Source of the DNA: Acidimicrobiaceae bacterium
GTDB taxonomy: Bacteria > Actinomycetota > Acidimicrobiia > Acidimicrobiales > UBA8190
Direction: 5' to 3'
Assembly: GCA_003151955.1 (NCBI GenBank)
Contig: PLZB01000003.1
Location: 37,900 to 101,899 of the forward strand
Length of the DNA: 64,000 nt
Positions 1 to 12,159 of this stretch are shown here, in pieces. Below the pieces are notes generated by a model. That model saw only the letters and a program-made list of their open reading frames with translations. It was not told the origin of the DNA and ran no database searches. How positions within the stretch are numbered: the first letter of the stretch is position 1; every line of letters starts with the position of its first letter. A program made the position numbers and the translations under genes.

Positions 1-2
1 TC

Positions 3-505
3 ACCGTGGTCCCGGCCGGCTTCAGCGCCGCCGACACCCTGGCCCTCGGGCCCGACGGGGTCTTCCTCTCCAACGGTCCCGGCGACCCGGCCGCCCTCCC
101 GTCCCAGGCCGCCATCGTCTCCGACCTCCTGGGCCGGGTCCCGATCTTCGGGATCTGCCTCGGCCACCAGCTCCTGGCCACCGCCCTCGGGGCCCGGACC
201 TTCAAGCTCCCCTTCGGCCACCACGGCGGGAACCACCCCGTCCGCCGGCTCGACACCGGCCGGGTGGAGATCACGAGCCAGAACCACAGCTACGCCGTGG
301 CCGCCGACTCCCTCCCGGCCGGCGTCGAGGTCACCCACGTCAACCTGAACGACGGGGTCGTCGAGGGGATCGCCGTCCCCTCGGCCTTCGCCTTCAGTGT
401 CCAGTACCACCCCGAGGCCGGTCCGGGCCCCCACGACGCCCGCTACCTCTTCGCCGCCTTCGAGCGCCTCATCGAGACCTCGGGGCTGACCGGAAGGACG
501 GCCTG

Positions 506-506
<1 letters not shown>
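3..506 (+). CDS. carA: Carbamoyl-phosphate synthase small subunit, C-terminal part (5' end outside window)
   Basis: This is the glutaminase subunit, which releases ammonia from glutamine for the CarB subunit in pyrimidine and arginine synthesis. Only the class I glutamine amidotransferase domain is present. The nucleophile motif GICLGHQ has its Cys codon at 156-158, and the second half of the triad appears as YHPEA, with His and Glu codons at 408-416. The reading frame is open to the left edge, so the N-terminal domain lies outside the window. The stop TGA shares its last base with the ATG of carB, so the two subunits are probably translationally coupled. Confidence is high because of the motifs and the adjacent carB. 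Confidence 0.96.
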
Positions 507-3834
<3,328 letters not shown>

Positions 3835-3838
<4 letters not shown>

Positions 3839-5166
3839 GGTTGGGCGGAGCCGTCGACCTCCGGACCACGGTGGGCTCGGTCGAGCTCCCCAACCCGGTG
3901 CTCACCGCGTCGGGAACAGCCGGCCACGGGGCCGAGCTGGCCGGCTACCTCGACCTGGCCCGGCTCGGGGCCATCGTGGTGAAGTCCCTGGCCGCCGAGC
4001 CCTGGCCCGGGAACCCCCCGCCCCGGGTCCACCAGACCCCGGCCGGGATGCTCAACTCCGTCGGCCTCCAGGGAACGGGGGTGGCGGCCTGGCTCGTCGA
4101 CGAGCTCCCCCGGCTCGAGGAGCGGGGGGCCAGGGTGGTGGCCAGCATCTGGGGCCGGCGGGTCGAGGACTACGAGCGGGCCGCCCGGCTCCTGCGGGGT
4201 GCTCCCGGGGTGGTGGCGGTCGAGGTCAACGTGAGCTGCCCCAACCTCGAGGACCGGAGCCGGATGTTCGCCCACTCCGCCTCGGCCACCTCGGACGCCG
4301 TGGCCGCCGCCGCCGCCGCCGACCTGCCCCGGTGGGTCAAGCTCAGCCCCAACACCCCCGACCTCGTCGAGATCGCCGGGGCCGCCCTCGAGGCGGGCGC
4401 CGAGGCCCTCGTCCTGGTCAACACCGTCCTGGGACTGGCCGTCGACATCCGCCACCGGACCTACCGGCTCGGCTCGGGCCCCCGGGGGGGAGGCCTCTCG
4501 GGCCCGGCCATCCGTCCCGTCGCCGTCCGGGCCGTCCACGACTGCCGGGCCGCCTTCCCCGAGGCGGGGATCGTCGGGGTCGGTGGCGTGGCCCGGGGGG
4601 TCGACGCCGTCGAGCTCCTCATGGCCGGCGCCGACGCCGTCGAGGTCGGGACGGCCACCTTCCTGAATCCCCGGGCCCCGGCCAAGGTCCTGGCCGAGCT
4701 CACGGCCTGGTGCCGGCGGAACCGGGTCGGCGACGTCCGCTCCATCGTCGGTGTCGTCCACGGTCCCGCCTACCCCGCCCCCGACGACACCCTGGCCGGG
4801 ACCGAGGGGTACGAGGGCGGGGAGCGACGCGGTCGGGAGCGCCGCCAGGGGGACCGTCGCCGGAGCGTCCCCCGGGGTGCCATCCACAACGTCCCCCCCG
4901 GGGGGGAGACCCGGGACGCCGAGGATCACGCCGACGGGGCCTCCCTCCTCGGGGTCCTGGCCGGTGGGGCCGAGGAGCCCGAGGCCCGGGACCTGGCCCA
5001 GGCCATGCTGGCCGTCATCGAGCGGCGGGCCGACCAGCAGGCCGAGCAGGTGGCCAAGCTGGTCGAGGTGGCCACCCTGGTCGGGCAGTCCGTCCCGCCG
5101 CGGGTGGGGGAGGAGTCTGGAGGGGACAGAGTCGAGACCGAGGAGGACAACGATGACAATGACTGA
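3835..5166 (+). CDS. pyrD: Dihydroorotate dehydrogenase, class 1B-like, with a ~130-residue C-terminal extension
   Basis: This enzyme oxidises dihydroorotate to orotate using FMN. The start GTG overlaps the carB stop (GTGA). Motif NVSCPN puts the catalytic base at Cys135, where class 2 enzymes have Ser, so this is a class 1 enzyme. KLSPN, GGLSGPA and the GVGGV phosphate site are present. The catalytic core ends near residue 310. The 443-residue product then carries a hydrophilic tail: an Arg-rich stretch, a predicted helix with [16 protein letters not shown], and a very acidic end. Class 1B enzymes normally need PyrK, but no pyrK lies between carB and pyrD. The stop overlaps pyrF by 14 bases. 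Confidence 0.92.
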
Positions 5167-5905
5167 GCCCACCGGGACAGAGCCCACCGGGACAGAGCCC
5201 ACCGTGACCGTGGCCGACCGGCTGGCCCTGGCCCTCGACGTCGACGACCTGGCCGTCGCCCTGGAGCTGGCCCGGCGGCTCCGGCCCTGGTTCGCGGTGG
5301 CCAAGGTCGGTCTCGAGCTCTTCGGCGCCGCCGGGCCCGAGGCCGTGGTCGCCCTGCAGGCGTCGGGCTACCGGGTCTTCCTCGACCTCAAGCTCCACGA
5401 CATCCCCACCACCGTGGGCCGGGCCGCCGGCGTCCTGGGACGGATGGGGGTGGCCTACGCCACCGTCCACACCCAGGGGGGTCGGGCCATGGTCGAGGCC
5501 GCCGTCGAGTCGATGGCGGCCGGGGCGGCCGGGGCCGGGGTCCCGTCCCCGTGCGTGCTCGGCGTCACCGTCCTCACGAGCGACCCGGAGGCCAGCACCG
5601 GGGTCCTGGCCGCCCGGGCCGCCCTGGCCGCCGCCGCCGGCTGCGGGGGGCTGGTCTGCGCCGCCTCCGACCTGGCCGCGACGAGGGGGGCGGCCCCGGG
5701 CCTGACCACCGTCGTCCCCGGGATCCGGCCGTCGGGGACCGAGCCGGACGACCAGGCCCGGGCGTCCACGCCGACGATGGCCATCGCCGCCGGGGCCGAT
5801 CTCCTGGTGGTGGGGAGGGCCGTCACGGGGGCGGCCGACCCAGAGTCCGCCGCCGTCGCCCTCACCCACGAGGTCGAATCCGCCCTCGGGGCCCGGTCGG
5901 CCTGA
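5153..5905 (+). CDS. pyrF: Orotidine 5'-phosphate decarboxylase
   Basis: This enzyme decarboxylates OMP to UMP, the last step of UMP synthesis. The 250-residue product shows the DxKxxDI active-site signature as DLKLHDIPTTV and the C-terminal phosphate-binding loop near VVPGIRP. The start ATG is chosen because AGGAGGAC at 5141-5148 gives ideal spacing. An in-frame second ATG at 5159 is also possible. The N terminus contains a short TEPTG repeat. The gene overlaps the end of pyrD, so the two are co-translated. The sequence resembles the short bacterial type rather than the longer mycobacterial type. Confidence 0.94.
   Translation: MTMTEPTGTEPTGTEPTVTVADRLALALDVDDLAVALELARRLRPWFAVAKVGLELFGAAGPEAVVALQASGYRVFLDLKLHDIPTTVGRAAGVLGRMGVAYATVHTQGGRAMVEAAVESMAAGAAGAGVPSPCVLGVTVLTSDPEASTGVLAARAALAAAAGCGGLVCAASDLAATRGAAPGLTTVVPGIRPSGTEPDDQARASTPTMAIAAGADLLVVGRAVTGAADPESAAVALTHEVESALGARSA
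5165..5204 (+). repeat. 15-bp tandem repeat in the pyrF N terminus
   Basis: Two perfect copies of gagcccaccgggaca (5165-5179 and 5180-5194) and a partial third copy encode a repeated TEPTG motif in front of the OMP decarboxylase domain. The first copy starts inside the pyrD stop codon. This looks like replication slippage that left the catalytic domain untouched. Confidence 0.85.
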
Positions 5906-6014
5906 CCGACGGGCGGCCCCTGTTGGGGGTCGGGGAACGGCCCAGGTCAGCCCCATCACAACTTGGCCCCCCATCGGCATGACCCCGTCCCCGGAGGGCT
6001 GTAAGGTGACCTCC

Positions 6015-6335
6015 ATGCCGCAACCTCCCGCACTCACCCCAGAGCAGCGCCAGGCTGCGCTCGACAAGGCGGCCAAGGTCCGCCGCGAGCGGGCCGAGGT
6101 GAAAGAGAAGCTGAAGATGGGGACGATCTCCCTGTCGGAGCTCCTCGTCCGAGCCGAGTCCGATGAGACGGTGGGGAAGATGAAGGTCCTCTCCGTCCTG
6201 GAGTCCCTCCCGGGCCTCGGGAAGGTGAAGGCCCGTCGGCTCATGGAGACGGTCGGGATCAGCGAGAGCCGTCGGCTCCAGGGGCTCGGGGCGAACCAGC
6301 GGGAATCGCTGCTCGCCCACACCGCGAAGTCCTGA
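6015..6335 (+). CDS. mihF: Actinobacterial integration host factor (mIHF)
   Basis: This is a small nucleoid-associated DNA-binding protein found in actinobacteria and unrelated to proteobacterial IHF. The 106-residue product contains the helix-two-turn-helix-like signature LESLPGLGKVKARRLMETVGI followed by SESRRLQGLG. The start ATG at 6015 is preceded by AAGGTGA at 6003-6009 and gives the usual family length; a longer upstream start is not needed. Location directly before gmk and rpoZ is typical for the phylum. The stop codon overlaps a CTG that probably starts gmk. Confidence 0.93.
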   Translation: MPQPPALTPEQRQAALDKAAKVRRERAEVKEKLKMGTISLSELLVRAESDETVGKMKVLSVLESLPGLGKVKARRLMETVGISESRRLQGLGANQRESLLAHTAKS

Positions 6336-6907
6336 TCGTCGTTCTCTCCGGCCCCGGTGGGGCCGGCAAGGGGACGGTGGCGGCCCGGCTGGTGGCCGGG
6401 GACCCCCGGCTCGTCCTGAGCCGGTCCTGGACGACGCGCGCCCCCCGACCGGGGGAGTCGGCGAGCTCCTATGTCTTCGTGGACCGGCCCGGCTTCGAGG
6501 CCAGGGTGGCGGCGGGGGGCTTCCTGGAGCACGCCGAGTTCCTCGGCAGCCTCTACGGGACACCCCGACCCGATCCCGATCCCGACCACGACCTCCTCCT
6601 CGAGATCGAGGTCCAGGGGGCGGAGCAGGTCAGGGCCGGCTTCCCCGACGCCGTCGTCGTCCTCCTCGTCCCGCCGTCGGTCGAGGTCCAGGCCGAGCGG
6701 CTCCGGGGGCGGGGCGACGACGAGGAGGCGGTGGCCCGGCGGCTCGAGAAGGGGAAGGAGGAGGTCGCCGCCCTCCTCCTGATCTGCGACCACGAGGTTG
6801 TCAACGACGACCTCGAACGGGCCACCCTTGAATTGGCCGGTATACTGGAACTTCACCGATCCGCCGCCCCGTCTGCTCCGGGTGGCGACCCTCCCGGAGG
6901 ACTTTGA
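6332..6907 (+). CDS. gmk: Guanylate kinase, probable CTG start
   Basis: This enzyme phosphorylates GMP to GDP. The P-loop SGPGGAGKGTV is encoded at 6347-6379, upstream of the first ordinary in-frame start (GTG 6377), so an annotation from that GTG would delete the ATP site. No ATG, GTG or TTG occurs in frame just upstream. The best start is CTG 6332, which overlaps the mihF stop as CTGA and gives 191 residues, normal for the family. ATC 6335 is an alternative. The GMP-binding part shows TTRAPRPGE and FLEHAEFLGSLYGTPR. The C-terminal tail after about residue 175 is Pro/Gly-rich. The stop overlaps the rpoZ ATG (TGATG). Confidence 0.9.
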   Translation: MIVVLSGPGGAGKGTVAARLVAGDPRLVLSRSWTTRAPRPGESASSYVFVDRPGFEARVAAGGFLEHAEFLGSLYGTPRPDPDPDHDLLLEIEVQGAEQVRAGFPDAVVVLLVPPSVEVQAERLRGRGDDEEAVARRLEKGKEEVAALLLICDHEVVNDDLERATLELAGILELHRSAAPSAPGGDPPGGL

Positions 6908-7230
6908 TGCCCCAGCACCGCGCCACGCTCATGGACCCCCCCATCGAGAGCCTCCTCGACAAGGTCGACTCGAAGTTCACCCTGGTGGCGCTGTCCTCGA
7001 AGCGGGCCCGGCAGATCAACTCGTACTACAACCAGCTGGGCGAGGGGATGGGCATGGTCGTCCCGCCCCAGGTCACCTCGGTGTCGGGGAAGCCCCTCAC
7101 CATCGCCTTCGAGGAGGTGGCCTCGTCCAAGGCCACCTACCACCGGATCCTCCCGGGCGAGGAGGGCTACGTCGGTGACGAGGAGGCTCCCGTCGTCGAG
7201 GTCGAGGCCGCTCCCGAGGCTGCCGAGTAG
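6907..7230 (+). CDS. rpoZ: RNA polymerase omega subunit
   Basis: This subunit assists assembly and stability of RNA polymerase. The 107-residue product has the family core DPPIESLLDKVDSKFTLV followed by SKRARQINSYYNQLGEG. The start ATG at 6907 shares one base with the gmk stop and has GGAGGA at 6896-6901. An in-frame ATG at 6931 is a weaker choice. The C-terminal 20 residues are acidic and variable, as in other actinobacteria. The gene lies between gmk and coaBC, the usual actinobacterial arrangement. Confidence 0.95.
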   Translation: MPQHRATLMDPPIESLLDKVDSKFTLVALSSKRARQINSYYNQLGEGMGMVVPPQVTSVSGKPLTIAFEEVASSKATYHRILPGEEGYVGDEEAPVVEVEAAPEAAE

Positions 7231-7268
7231 CAGGCCGGGCCGGACCCTCGGTCCAGGCGGTAGACCGA

Positions 7269-8486
7269 ATGGAGCGGAAGGTCGTCCTCGGTGTCACCGG
7301 TGGGATCGCTGCCTACAAGGCGGTCGAGATCTGCCGGCGGCTCGTCGACGCCGGCGTCCACGTCGTCCCCGTCCTGACCGAGGACGCCACCCGGTTCGTC
7401 GGGGAGGTCACCTTCTCGGCCCTGGCCTCGGAGCCCGTCCAGCGGAGCCTCTGGGGTGGGGACGACCCCATCCCGCACACCCGGCTGGGACAGGGCGCCG
7501 ACCTGGTGGTGGTGGCTCCGGCCACGGCCCGGTTCATCGGGACCTACGCGGCGGGGATCTCCGACGGGCTCCTCACCGCCACCGTGCTCGCCACCCGGGC
7601 CCCGGTGGTCGTCTGCCCGGCCATGCACACCGAGATGTGGGAGCACCCGGCCGTCCAGGAGAACCTGGCCACCCTCCGGCGGCGGGGGGTCCGGGTCGTC
7701 GAGCCGGCCGCGGGCCGGTTGGCGGGAGGGGACGTCGGGGCGGGCCGGCTGGCCGAACCGGCCGAGATCGTGGCCACCGTCCTCCGGCTCCTCGGACCCG
7801 GTGACCTGGCCGGCCGCCGGGTGGTGGTGAGCGCCGGGGGGACCCGGGAGCCCATCGACCCGGTCCGGGTCATCACCAACCGGTCCTCGGGGAAGCAGGG
7901 CCACGCCCTGGCCGAGGCGGCCGCGGCCCGGCAGGCCGAGGTGGTGCTCGTCACCACCACCGACCGGCCCGTCCCCCCGGGGATCAGGGTGGTCCGGGTC
8001 GACACGGCGGCCGAGATGGAGACGGCCATGACGGCGGAGGCGGCCCGGGCCGATGTGGTGGTCATGGCGGCGGCCGTGGCCGACTTCCGTCCCAAGGCGG
8101 CGGCGCGGTCCAAGCTGGCCAAGGCCGACGGGGTCCCGGAGATCGTCCTCGAGCCCACCCCGGACATCCTGAGCGGGCTGGGTCGGACCCGGCGGCCGGG
8201 TCAGGTCCTGGTGGGCTTCGCGGCGGAGACCGACGAGGTCCTCGACCGGGCCGCAGCCAAGCTGGCCCGGAAGGGGGTCGACCTGATGGTGGCCAACGAC
8301 GTCTCGGCCGCCGGGGTCGGATTCGACCACGACACCAACGCCGTCACCATCCTCGGGGCCGACGGGAGCCGGCTCGAGGTGCCCCTGACCTCGAAGGCTG
8401 CCGTGGCCGACGCCGTCTTCGATACAGTGATCGCCCGTCTTCCCCCCCACCCCGTCGACGACGACAAGCCGAGGAGCAATTCGTGA
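7269..8486 (+). CDS. coaBC: Bifunctional phosphopantothenoylcysteine decarboxylase / phosphopantothenate-cysteine ligase
   Basis: This bifunctional enzyme carries out two steps of coenzyme A synthesis. The 405-residue product starts with the flavoprotein decarboxylase domain ([13 protein letters not shown] at the N terminus and the [12 protein letters not shown] substrate loop). The ligase domain begins near residue 185 with [14 protein letters not shown] and TNRSSGKQG. The PAMH variant of the PAMN loop is, from memory, also seen in mycobacteria. The stop overlaps the metK GTG. Confidence 0.95.
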   Translation: MERKVVLGVTGGIAAYKAVEICRRLVDAGVHVVPVLTEDATRFVGEVTFSALASEPVQRSLWGGDDPIPHTRLGQGADLVVVAPATARFIGTYAAGISDGLLTATVLATRAPVVVCPAMHTEMWEHPAVQENLATLRRRGVRVVEPAAGRLAGGDVGAGRLAEPAEIVATVLRLLGPGDLAGRRVVVSAGGTREPIDPVRVITNRSSGKQGHALAEAAAARQAEVVLVTTTDRPVPPGIRVVRVDTAAEMETAMTAEAARADVVVMAAAVADFRPKAAARSKLAKADGVPEIVLEPTPDILSGLGRTRRPGQVLVGFAAETDEVLDRAAAKLARKGVDLMVANDVSAAGVGFDHDTNAVTILGADGSRLEVPLTSKAAVADAVFDTVIARLPPHPVDDDKPRSNS

Positions 8487-9676
8487 GCCGCTACACCTTC
8501 ACTTCCGAATCGGTGACCGAGGGTCACCCCGACAAGATGGCGGACCAGATCTCCGACGCCGTCCTCGACGCCGTCCTCACCGAGGACCCGGTGGGCCGGG
8601 TGGCCTGCGAGACCCTCCTCACCACCGGGCTGGTGGTAGTGGCCGGCGAGATCTCGACGACCTGCTACGTCGACATCCCCTCCCTGGTCCGAGACGTCGT
8701 CTGCGACATCGGCTACGACTCCGACGCCTACGGGTTCAACGGCCGGACGTGCGGGGTCATGGTGGCCCTCGACGAGCAGTCGGCCGACATCGCCCAGGGG
8801 GTCGACACGGCCCACGAGGTCCGGTCCGGGAGCGGGGGCGAGGACCAGCTCAACGCCCAGGGGGCCGGCGACCAGGGGATGATGTTCGGCTACGCCTGCG
8901 ACGAGACCCCCGACCTCATGCCCCTCCCGATCTGGCTGGCCCACCGCCTGGCCCAGCGCCTGGCCCAGGTCCGCCGGGTCGGGGTCCTGCCCTACCTCCG
9001 GCCCGACGGGAAGACCCAGGTCTCGGTGGTCTACGAGGACGGCCGTCCGGTGGCGCTCGACACCGTCCTCATCTCCACCCAGCACGCCCCCGGGGTCGAC
9101 ATCGAGACGCTCCTGCTCCCGGACCTCCGGGAGCACGTCATCCACCCCCTCCTCCCGCCCGACCTCGACTCGAGCGGGCTCCGGGTCCTGGCCAACCCGA
9201 CGGGGAAGTTCGAGCTGGGGGGCCCCCACGCCGATACGGGGCTGACGGGGCGGAAGATCATCGTCGACACCTACGGGGGGATGGCCCGCCACGGCGGGGG
9301 GGCCTTCTCCGGGAAGGACCCCTCCAAGGTGGACCGGTCTGCCGCCTACGCGGCCCGGTGGGTGGCCAAGCACGTGGTGGCGGCCGGAGCGGCCCGTCGG
9401 TGCGAGGTCCAGGTCGCCTACGCCATCGGGGTGGCCCAGCCCGTCTCACTGCTGGTCGAGACGTTCGGGACCGAGACGGTCGACCCCGTCGCCATCGAGA
9501 GGGGCGTCCGGGAGATCTTCGACCTCCGGCCGGCCGCCATCGTCCGGGACCTCGAGCTCCGGCGGCCCATCTACCGGCGGACCGCCGCCTACGGCCACTT
9601 CGGTCGGACGGACAAGGAATTCACCTGGGAGGCGACGCCCCGGGTCGACGACCTCAAGCGGGCGCTCGGCCTCTAG
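8483..9676 (+). CDS. metK: S-adenosylmethionine synthetase
   Basis: This enzyme makes S-adenosylmethionine from methionine and ATP. The 397-residue product has the family signatures [17 protein letters not shown] near the N terminus, [12 protein letters not shown] near residue 130 and the P-loop-like [16 protein letters not shown] near residue 270. The start GTG overlaps the coaBC stop (GTGA). GAGGAGC at 8471-8477 is the ribosome binding site. The stop TAG shares its last base with the GTG of priA. Confidence 0.97.
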   Translation: MSRYTFTSESVTEGHPDKMADQISDAVLDAVLTEDPVGRVACETLLTTGLVVVAGEISTTCYVDIPSLVRDVVCDIGYDSDAYGFNGRTCGVMVALDEQSADIAQGVDTAHEVRSGSGGEDQLNAQGAGDQGMMFGYACDETPDLMPLPIWLAHRLAQRLAQVRRVGVLPYLRPDGKTQVSVVYEDGRPVALDTVLISTQHAPGVDIETLLLPDLREHVIHPLLPPDLDSSGLRVLANPTGKFELGGPHADTGLTGRKIIVDTYGGMARHGGGAFSGKDPSKVDRSAAYAARWVAKHVVAAGAARRCEVQVAYAIGVAQPVSLLVETFGTETVDPVAIERGVREIFDLRPAAIVRDLELRRPIYRRTAAYGHFGRTDKEFTWEATPRVDDLKRALGL

Positions 9677-11517
9677 TGCCGGCCGAGCCGGGCCCCCGCG
9701 TCGTGCGGGTCCGGCCCGACCTCCCCGCCGTCGACAAGCTCTTCGACTACAGCGTTCCCCCCGCCCTGGCCGGCCGGGTCGGCCTCGGCTCCGAGGTCCG
9801 GATCCAGCTCCACGGCCGCCGGGTCGGGGGGTGGGTGGTGGAGGAGGACGTCGAACCCCCTGAGGGTGTGACCCTCCTGGCCCTGGCCGGTTCGCGGGGC
9901 CACGGGCCGCCGGCGGCCGTCCTGGAGCTGGCCGGTTGGGTGGCCTGGCGGTGGGCGGGGACGGTTCCCGGGGTCCTCCGGACCGCATCTCCCCTCCGGG
10001 CCGTCCCCGAGCTCCCGCCTATGGCTCCGTCCGGGCCGGCCCCCGGCCCGGCCCCGCCGGACGGCTCGGCAGCCGGGACGCTGGCGACGGAGGCCCTGGG
10101 TGGGGGAGTGCGGGTGGTGAGGCTCCCACCCGCCGAGGACCCCTACCCGGTGGTGGTGGCGGCGTCGGAGCGGCTGGTTCCCGGATCGGAGGCGGGGGTG
10201 CTGGTCCTTGTCCCGGAGCAGCGCCGGGCCGTCGTCCTGGCCCGGCGGCTTGGCCAGGCCGGCCTGGCCGTGGCCCTCCTCCCCGAGGACTGGGCCCGGG
10301 CCCGCCGGGGGGGGTGTGTGTTGGTCGGGACCCGGGCCGCGGCCCTGGCCCCCCTGCCGGCCCTGGCCGCCGCCGTCGTGGTCGACGCCCACGAGGAGAG
10401 CTACCACCAGGAGCAGGCCCCGACCTGGTCGGCCTGGGAGATCGTGGCCGAGAGGGCCCGCCGTGAGGGGGCCCCCTGCGCCCTCGTCTCGCCCTGTCCC
10501 ACCCTCGAGCTCCTCGGGGCCGGACCGCTCCTGACTGCTCCCCGGACGGTCGAACGGCAGGGCTGGGCCCCGGTCGACATCGTCGACCGCCGGGAGGACG
10601 ACCCCCGGACGGGGCTCTTCTCCGAGCCCCTGGTGGCCCTGGTCCGCTGGGCCGTCGCCACACCGGGCCGGCGGGTCCTCTGCGTCTTGAACCGGACCGG
10701 CCGGGTCCGGCTGCTGGCCTGTGCCGCCTGCGGGGAGCTGGCCCGGTGCGAGCACTGCCAGGGTCGGCTCGAGCAGGTCGAGGGGGAGGGGGTCAGGGAG
10801 CTCCACTGCCGGCGCTGTGGCCGGGACCGGCCCGTGGTCTGCGCCCGGTGCGGGGCCACCCGGCTCAAGCACCTCCGGCTCGGGGTCAGCCGGGCCCGGG
10901 AGGACCTCGAGCTCCTGGCCGGGGGTCCGGTGGCCGAGGTCACCGCCGAGGGGGCGGCCGGCGGGCCCGATCCCTTCACCGCCCCGGTCGTCATCGGGAC
11001 CGAGGCCGTCCTCCACCGGATGGGACGGGCCGACGCCGTGGCCTTCCTCGACCTCGACGCCGAGCTCCTCGCCCCCCGGTTCCGGGCCGGGGAGGAGGCC
11101 CTGGCCCTCCTGGCCCGGGCCTCCCGGCTGGTGTCCCGGGCCGAGGTGCCCCCCAGCGGGGATCCCGGCCGGCGGTTCGCCGGGCGACTGCTGGTCCAGA
11201 CCCGGCAGCCCGACCACGAGGCCGTCGTCTCCGCCCGCCAGGGTGACCCCGGGCTCCTCGCCGCCGCCGACCTCGAGCTCCGGACCGGGCTCGGGCTCCC
11301 TCCCGTCGTGGCCATGGCCACCGTCTCGGGTGCCGTCGCCGACCGCTTCGGGGAGGCCCTGGCCCGGGCCGCCCCGACCGGGGTCGAGGTCCGGGGCCCG
11401 GTCGACGGGAGCTGGTCGGTCCGGGCCCCCGACCACCGGGCCCTCTGCGACCTCCTCCAGAGCGTTCCCCGACCGGGGGGCCGGCTCCGGGTCGAGGTGG
11501 ACCCTGTGCGGGCCTGA
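9676..11517 (+). CDS. priA: PriA-like primosomal protein N' lacking helicase motifs
   Basis: PriA recognises stalled replication forks. The 613-residue product keeps the N-terminal fork-binding domain (RPDLPAVDKLFDYSVP), the Cys-rich zinc region (paired CxxC motifs between CAACGELARCEHC and CARCG) and the C-terminal domain. It lacks a Walker A motif (no GxxGxGKT), and the DEAH position reads DAHEESY. It therefore probably does not unwind DNA by itself, as is known for actinobacterial PriA proteins. The GTG start overlaps the metK stop. The usual downstream fmt and def genes are not here but at 28623-30605. Confidence 0.9.
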   Translation: MPAEPGPRVVRVRPDLPAVDKLFDYSVPPALAGRVGLGSEVRIQLHGRRVGGWVVEEDVEPPEGVTLLALAGSRGHGPPAAVLELAGWVAWRWAGTVPGVLRTASPLRAVPELPPMAPSGPAPGPAPPDGSAAGTLATEALGGGVRVVRLPPAEDPYPVVVAASERLVPGSEAGVLVLVPEQRRAVVLARRLGQAGLAVALLPEDWARARRGGCVLVGTRAAALAPLPALAAAVVVDAHEESYHQEQAPTWSAWEIVAERARREGAPCALVSPCPTLELLGAGPLLTAPRTVERQGWAPVDIVDRREDDPRTGLFSEPLVALVRWAVATPGRRVLCVLNRTGRVRLLACAACGELARCEHCQGRLEQVEGEGVRELHCRRCGRDRPVVCARCGATRLKHLRLGVSRAREDLELLAGGPVAEVTAEGAAGGPDPFTAPVVIGTEAVLHRMGRADAVAFLDLDAELLAPRFRAGEEALALLARASRLVSRAEVPPSGDPGRRFAGRLLVQTRQPDHEAVVSARQGDPGLLAAADLELRTGLGLPPVVAMATVSGAVADRFGEALARAAPTGVEVRGPVDGSWSVRAPDHRALCDLLQSVPRPGGRLRVEVDPVRA

Positions 11518-11572
11518 GCGTCAAAGTTCGGTCGAGACGGGATAAGTTTGGCCGCCTCTCGCCCTACCTGGA

Positions 11573-11605
11573 GTCAAAGATATCCCGAAATAGGGTATGA
11601 TTGAC
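11573..11605 (+). promoter_or_regulatory. Imperfect inverted repeat and promoter of the AbiE-type pair
   Basis: The left arm gtcaaagatatccc (11573-11586) and right arm gggtatgattgac (11593-11605) are complementary except for a few mismatches and one gap. The repeat covers a -10-like TATGAT at 11596-11601. The expected transcription start falls close to the ATG at 11608, so the message is probably leaderless. AbiEi antitoxins are known to repress their own promoter through inverted repeats, which this arrangement fits. Confidence 0.6.
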
Positions 11606-11607
11606 AT

Positions 11608-12159
11608 ATGGCGAGGCTGACCGACCTGTGGGAGCTCGCCGGTTCCCAGCACGGCTATGTGACGACCGCGGACGCGCTGGCCTACGGGGTGACAGGCACA
11701 GCACTGGTCAAGGCAGCCGACCGGAGACGTCTCGAGCGGACCGCCTATGGCGTCTATCGCTTCCCGGAGTTCCCACACGAGGCGATCGACGCCTATGTGC
11801 TGGCCACGCTGTGGCCGGCCAAGCGCGGGGTACTGAGCCACGAGACGGCCCTCCAGATCCACGAGCTCTGTGACATCGAACCAGAGAGGATCCACATCAC
11901 GGTGCCACGCAGCTACCGGATCCGTCGACGCGGGGGCGAGGCCTACACCGTTCATCACGAGGACCTCGACGACCCCGACCTGACGTGGTTCGAGGGCGTG
12001 CGCATCGTCACGCCGGCGAAGGCCATCCGACAAGCCATTGCAAGCGCTGTCGCGCCGCACCTCGTGGCCGTTGCGATCGCGAACGCCCGGAAGCGTGGTC
12101 GGATCGCCCCGGATCTTGCCGCCGAGTTGGATGGGCTGCTTCGCCGCGCCGATGTCTGA
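11608..12159 (+). CDS. AbiEi-family antitoxin / transcriptional repressor
   Basis: This is the antitoxin partner of a type IV (AbiE) toxin-antitoxin system. The 183-residue protein has an N-terminal winged-helix region (HGYVTTADALAYGVTGTALVKAADRR), then the AbiEi C-terminal domain with LSHETALQIHEL and an internal VTPAKAIRQAI segment. The last bases overlap the downstream toxin gene by 8 nt. An inverted repeat covers its promoter, consistent with autorepression. Third codon positions contain more A/T than in the flanking core genes, which suggests acquisition by transfer. Target and antiphage role are not visible from sequence. Confidence 0.85.
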   Translation: MARLTDLWELAGSQHGYVTTADALAYGVTGTALVKAADRRRLERTAYGVYRFPEFPHEAIDAYVLATLWPAKRGVLSHETALQIHELCDIEPERIHITVPRSYRIRRRGGEAYTVHHEDLDDPDLTWFEGVRIVTPAKAIRQAIASAVAPHLVAVAIANARKRGRIAPDLAAELDGLLRRADV

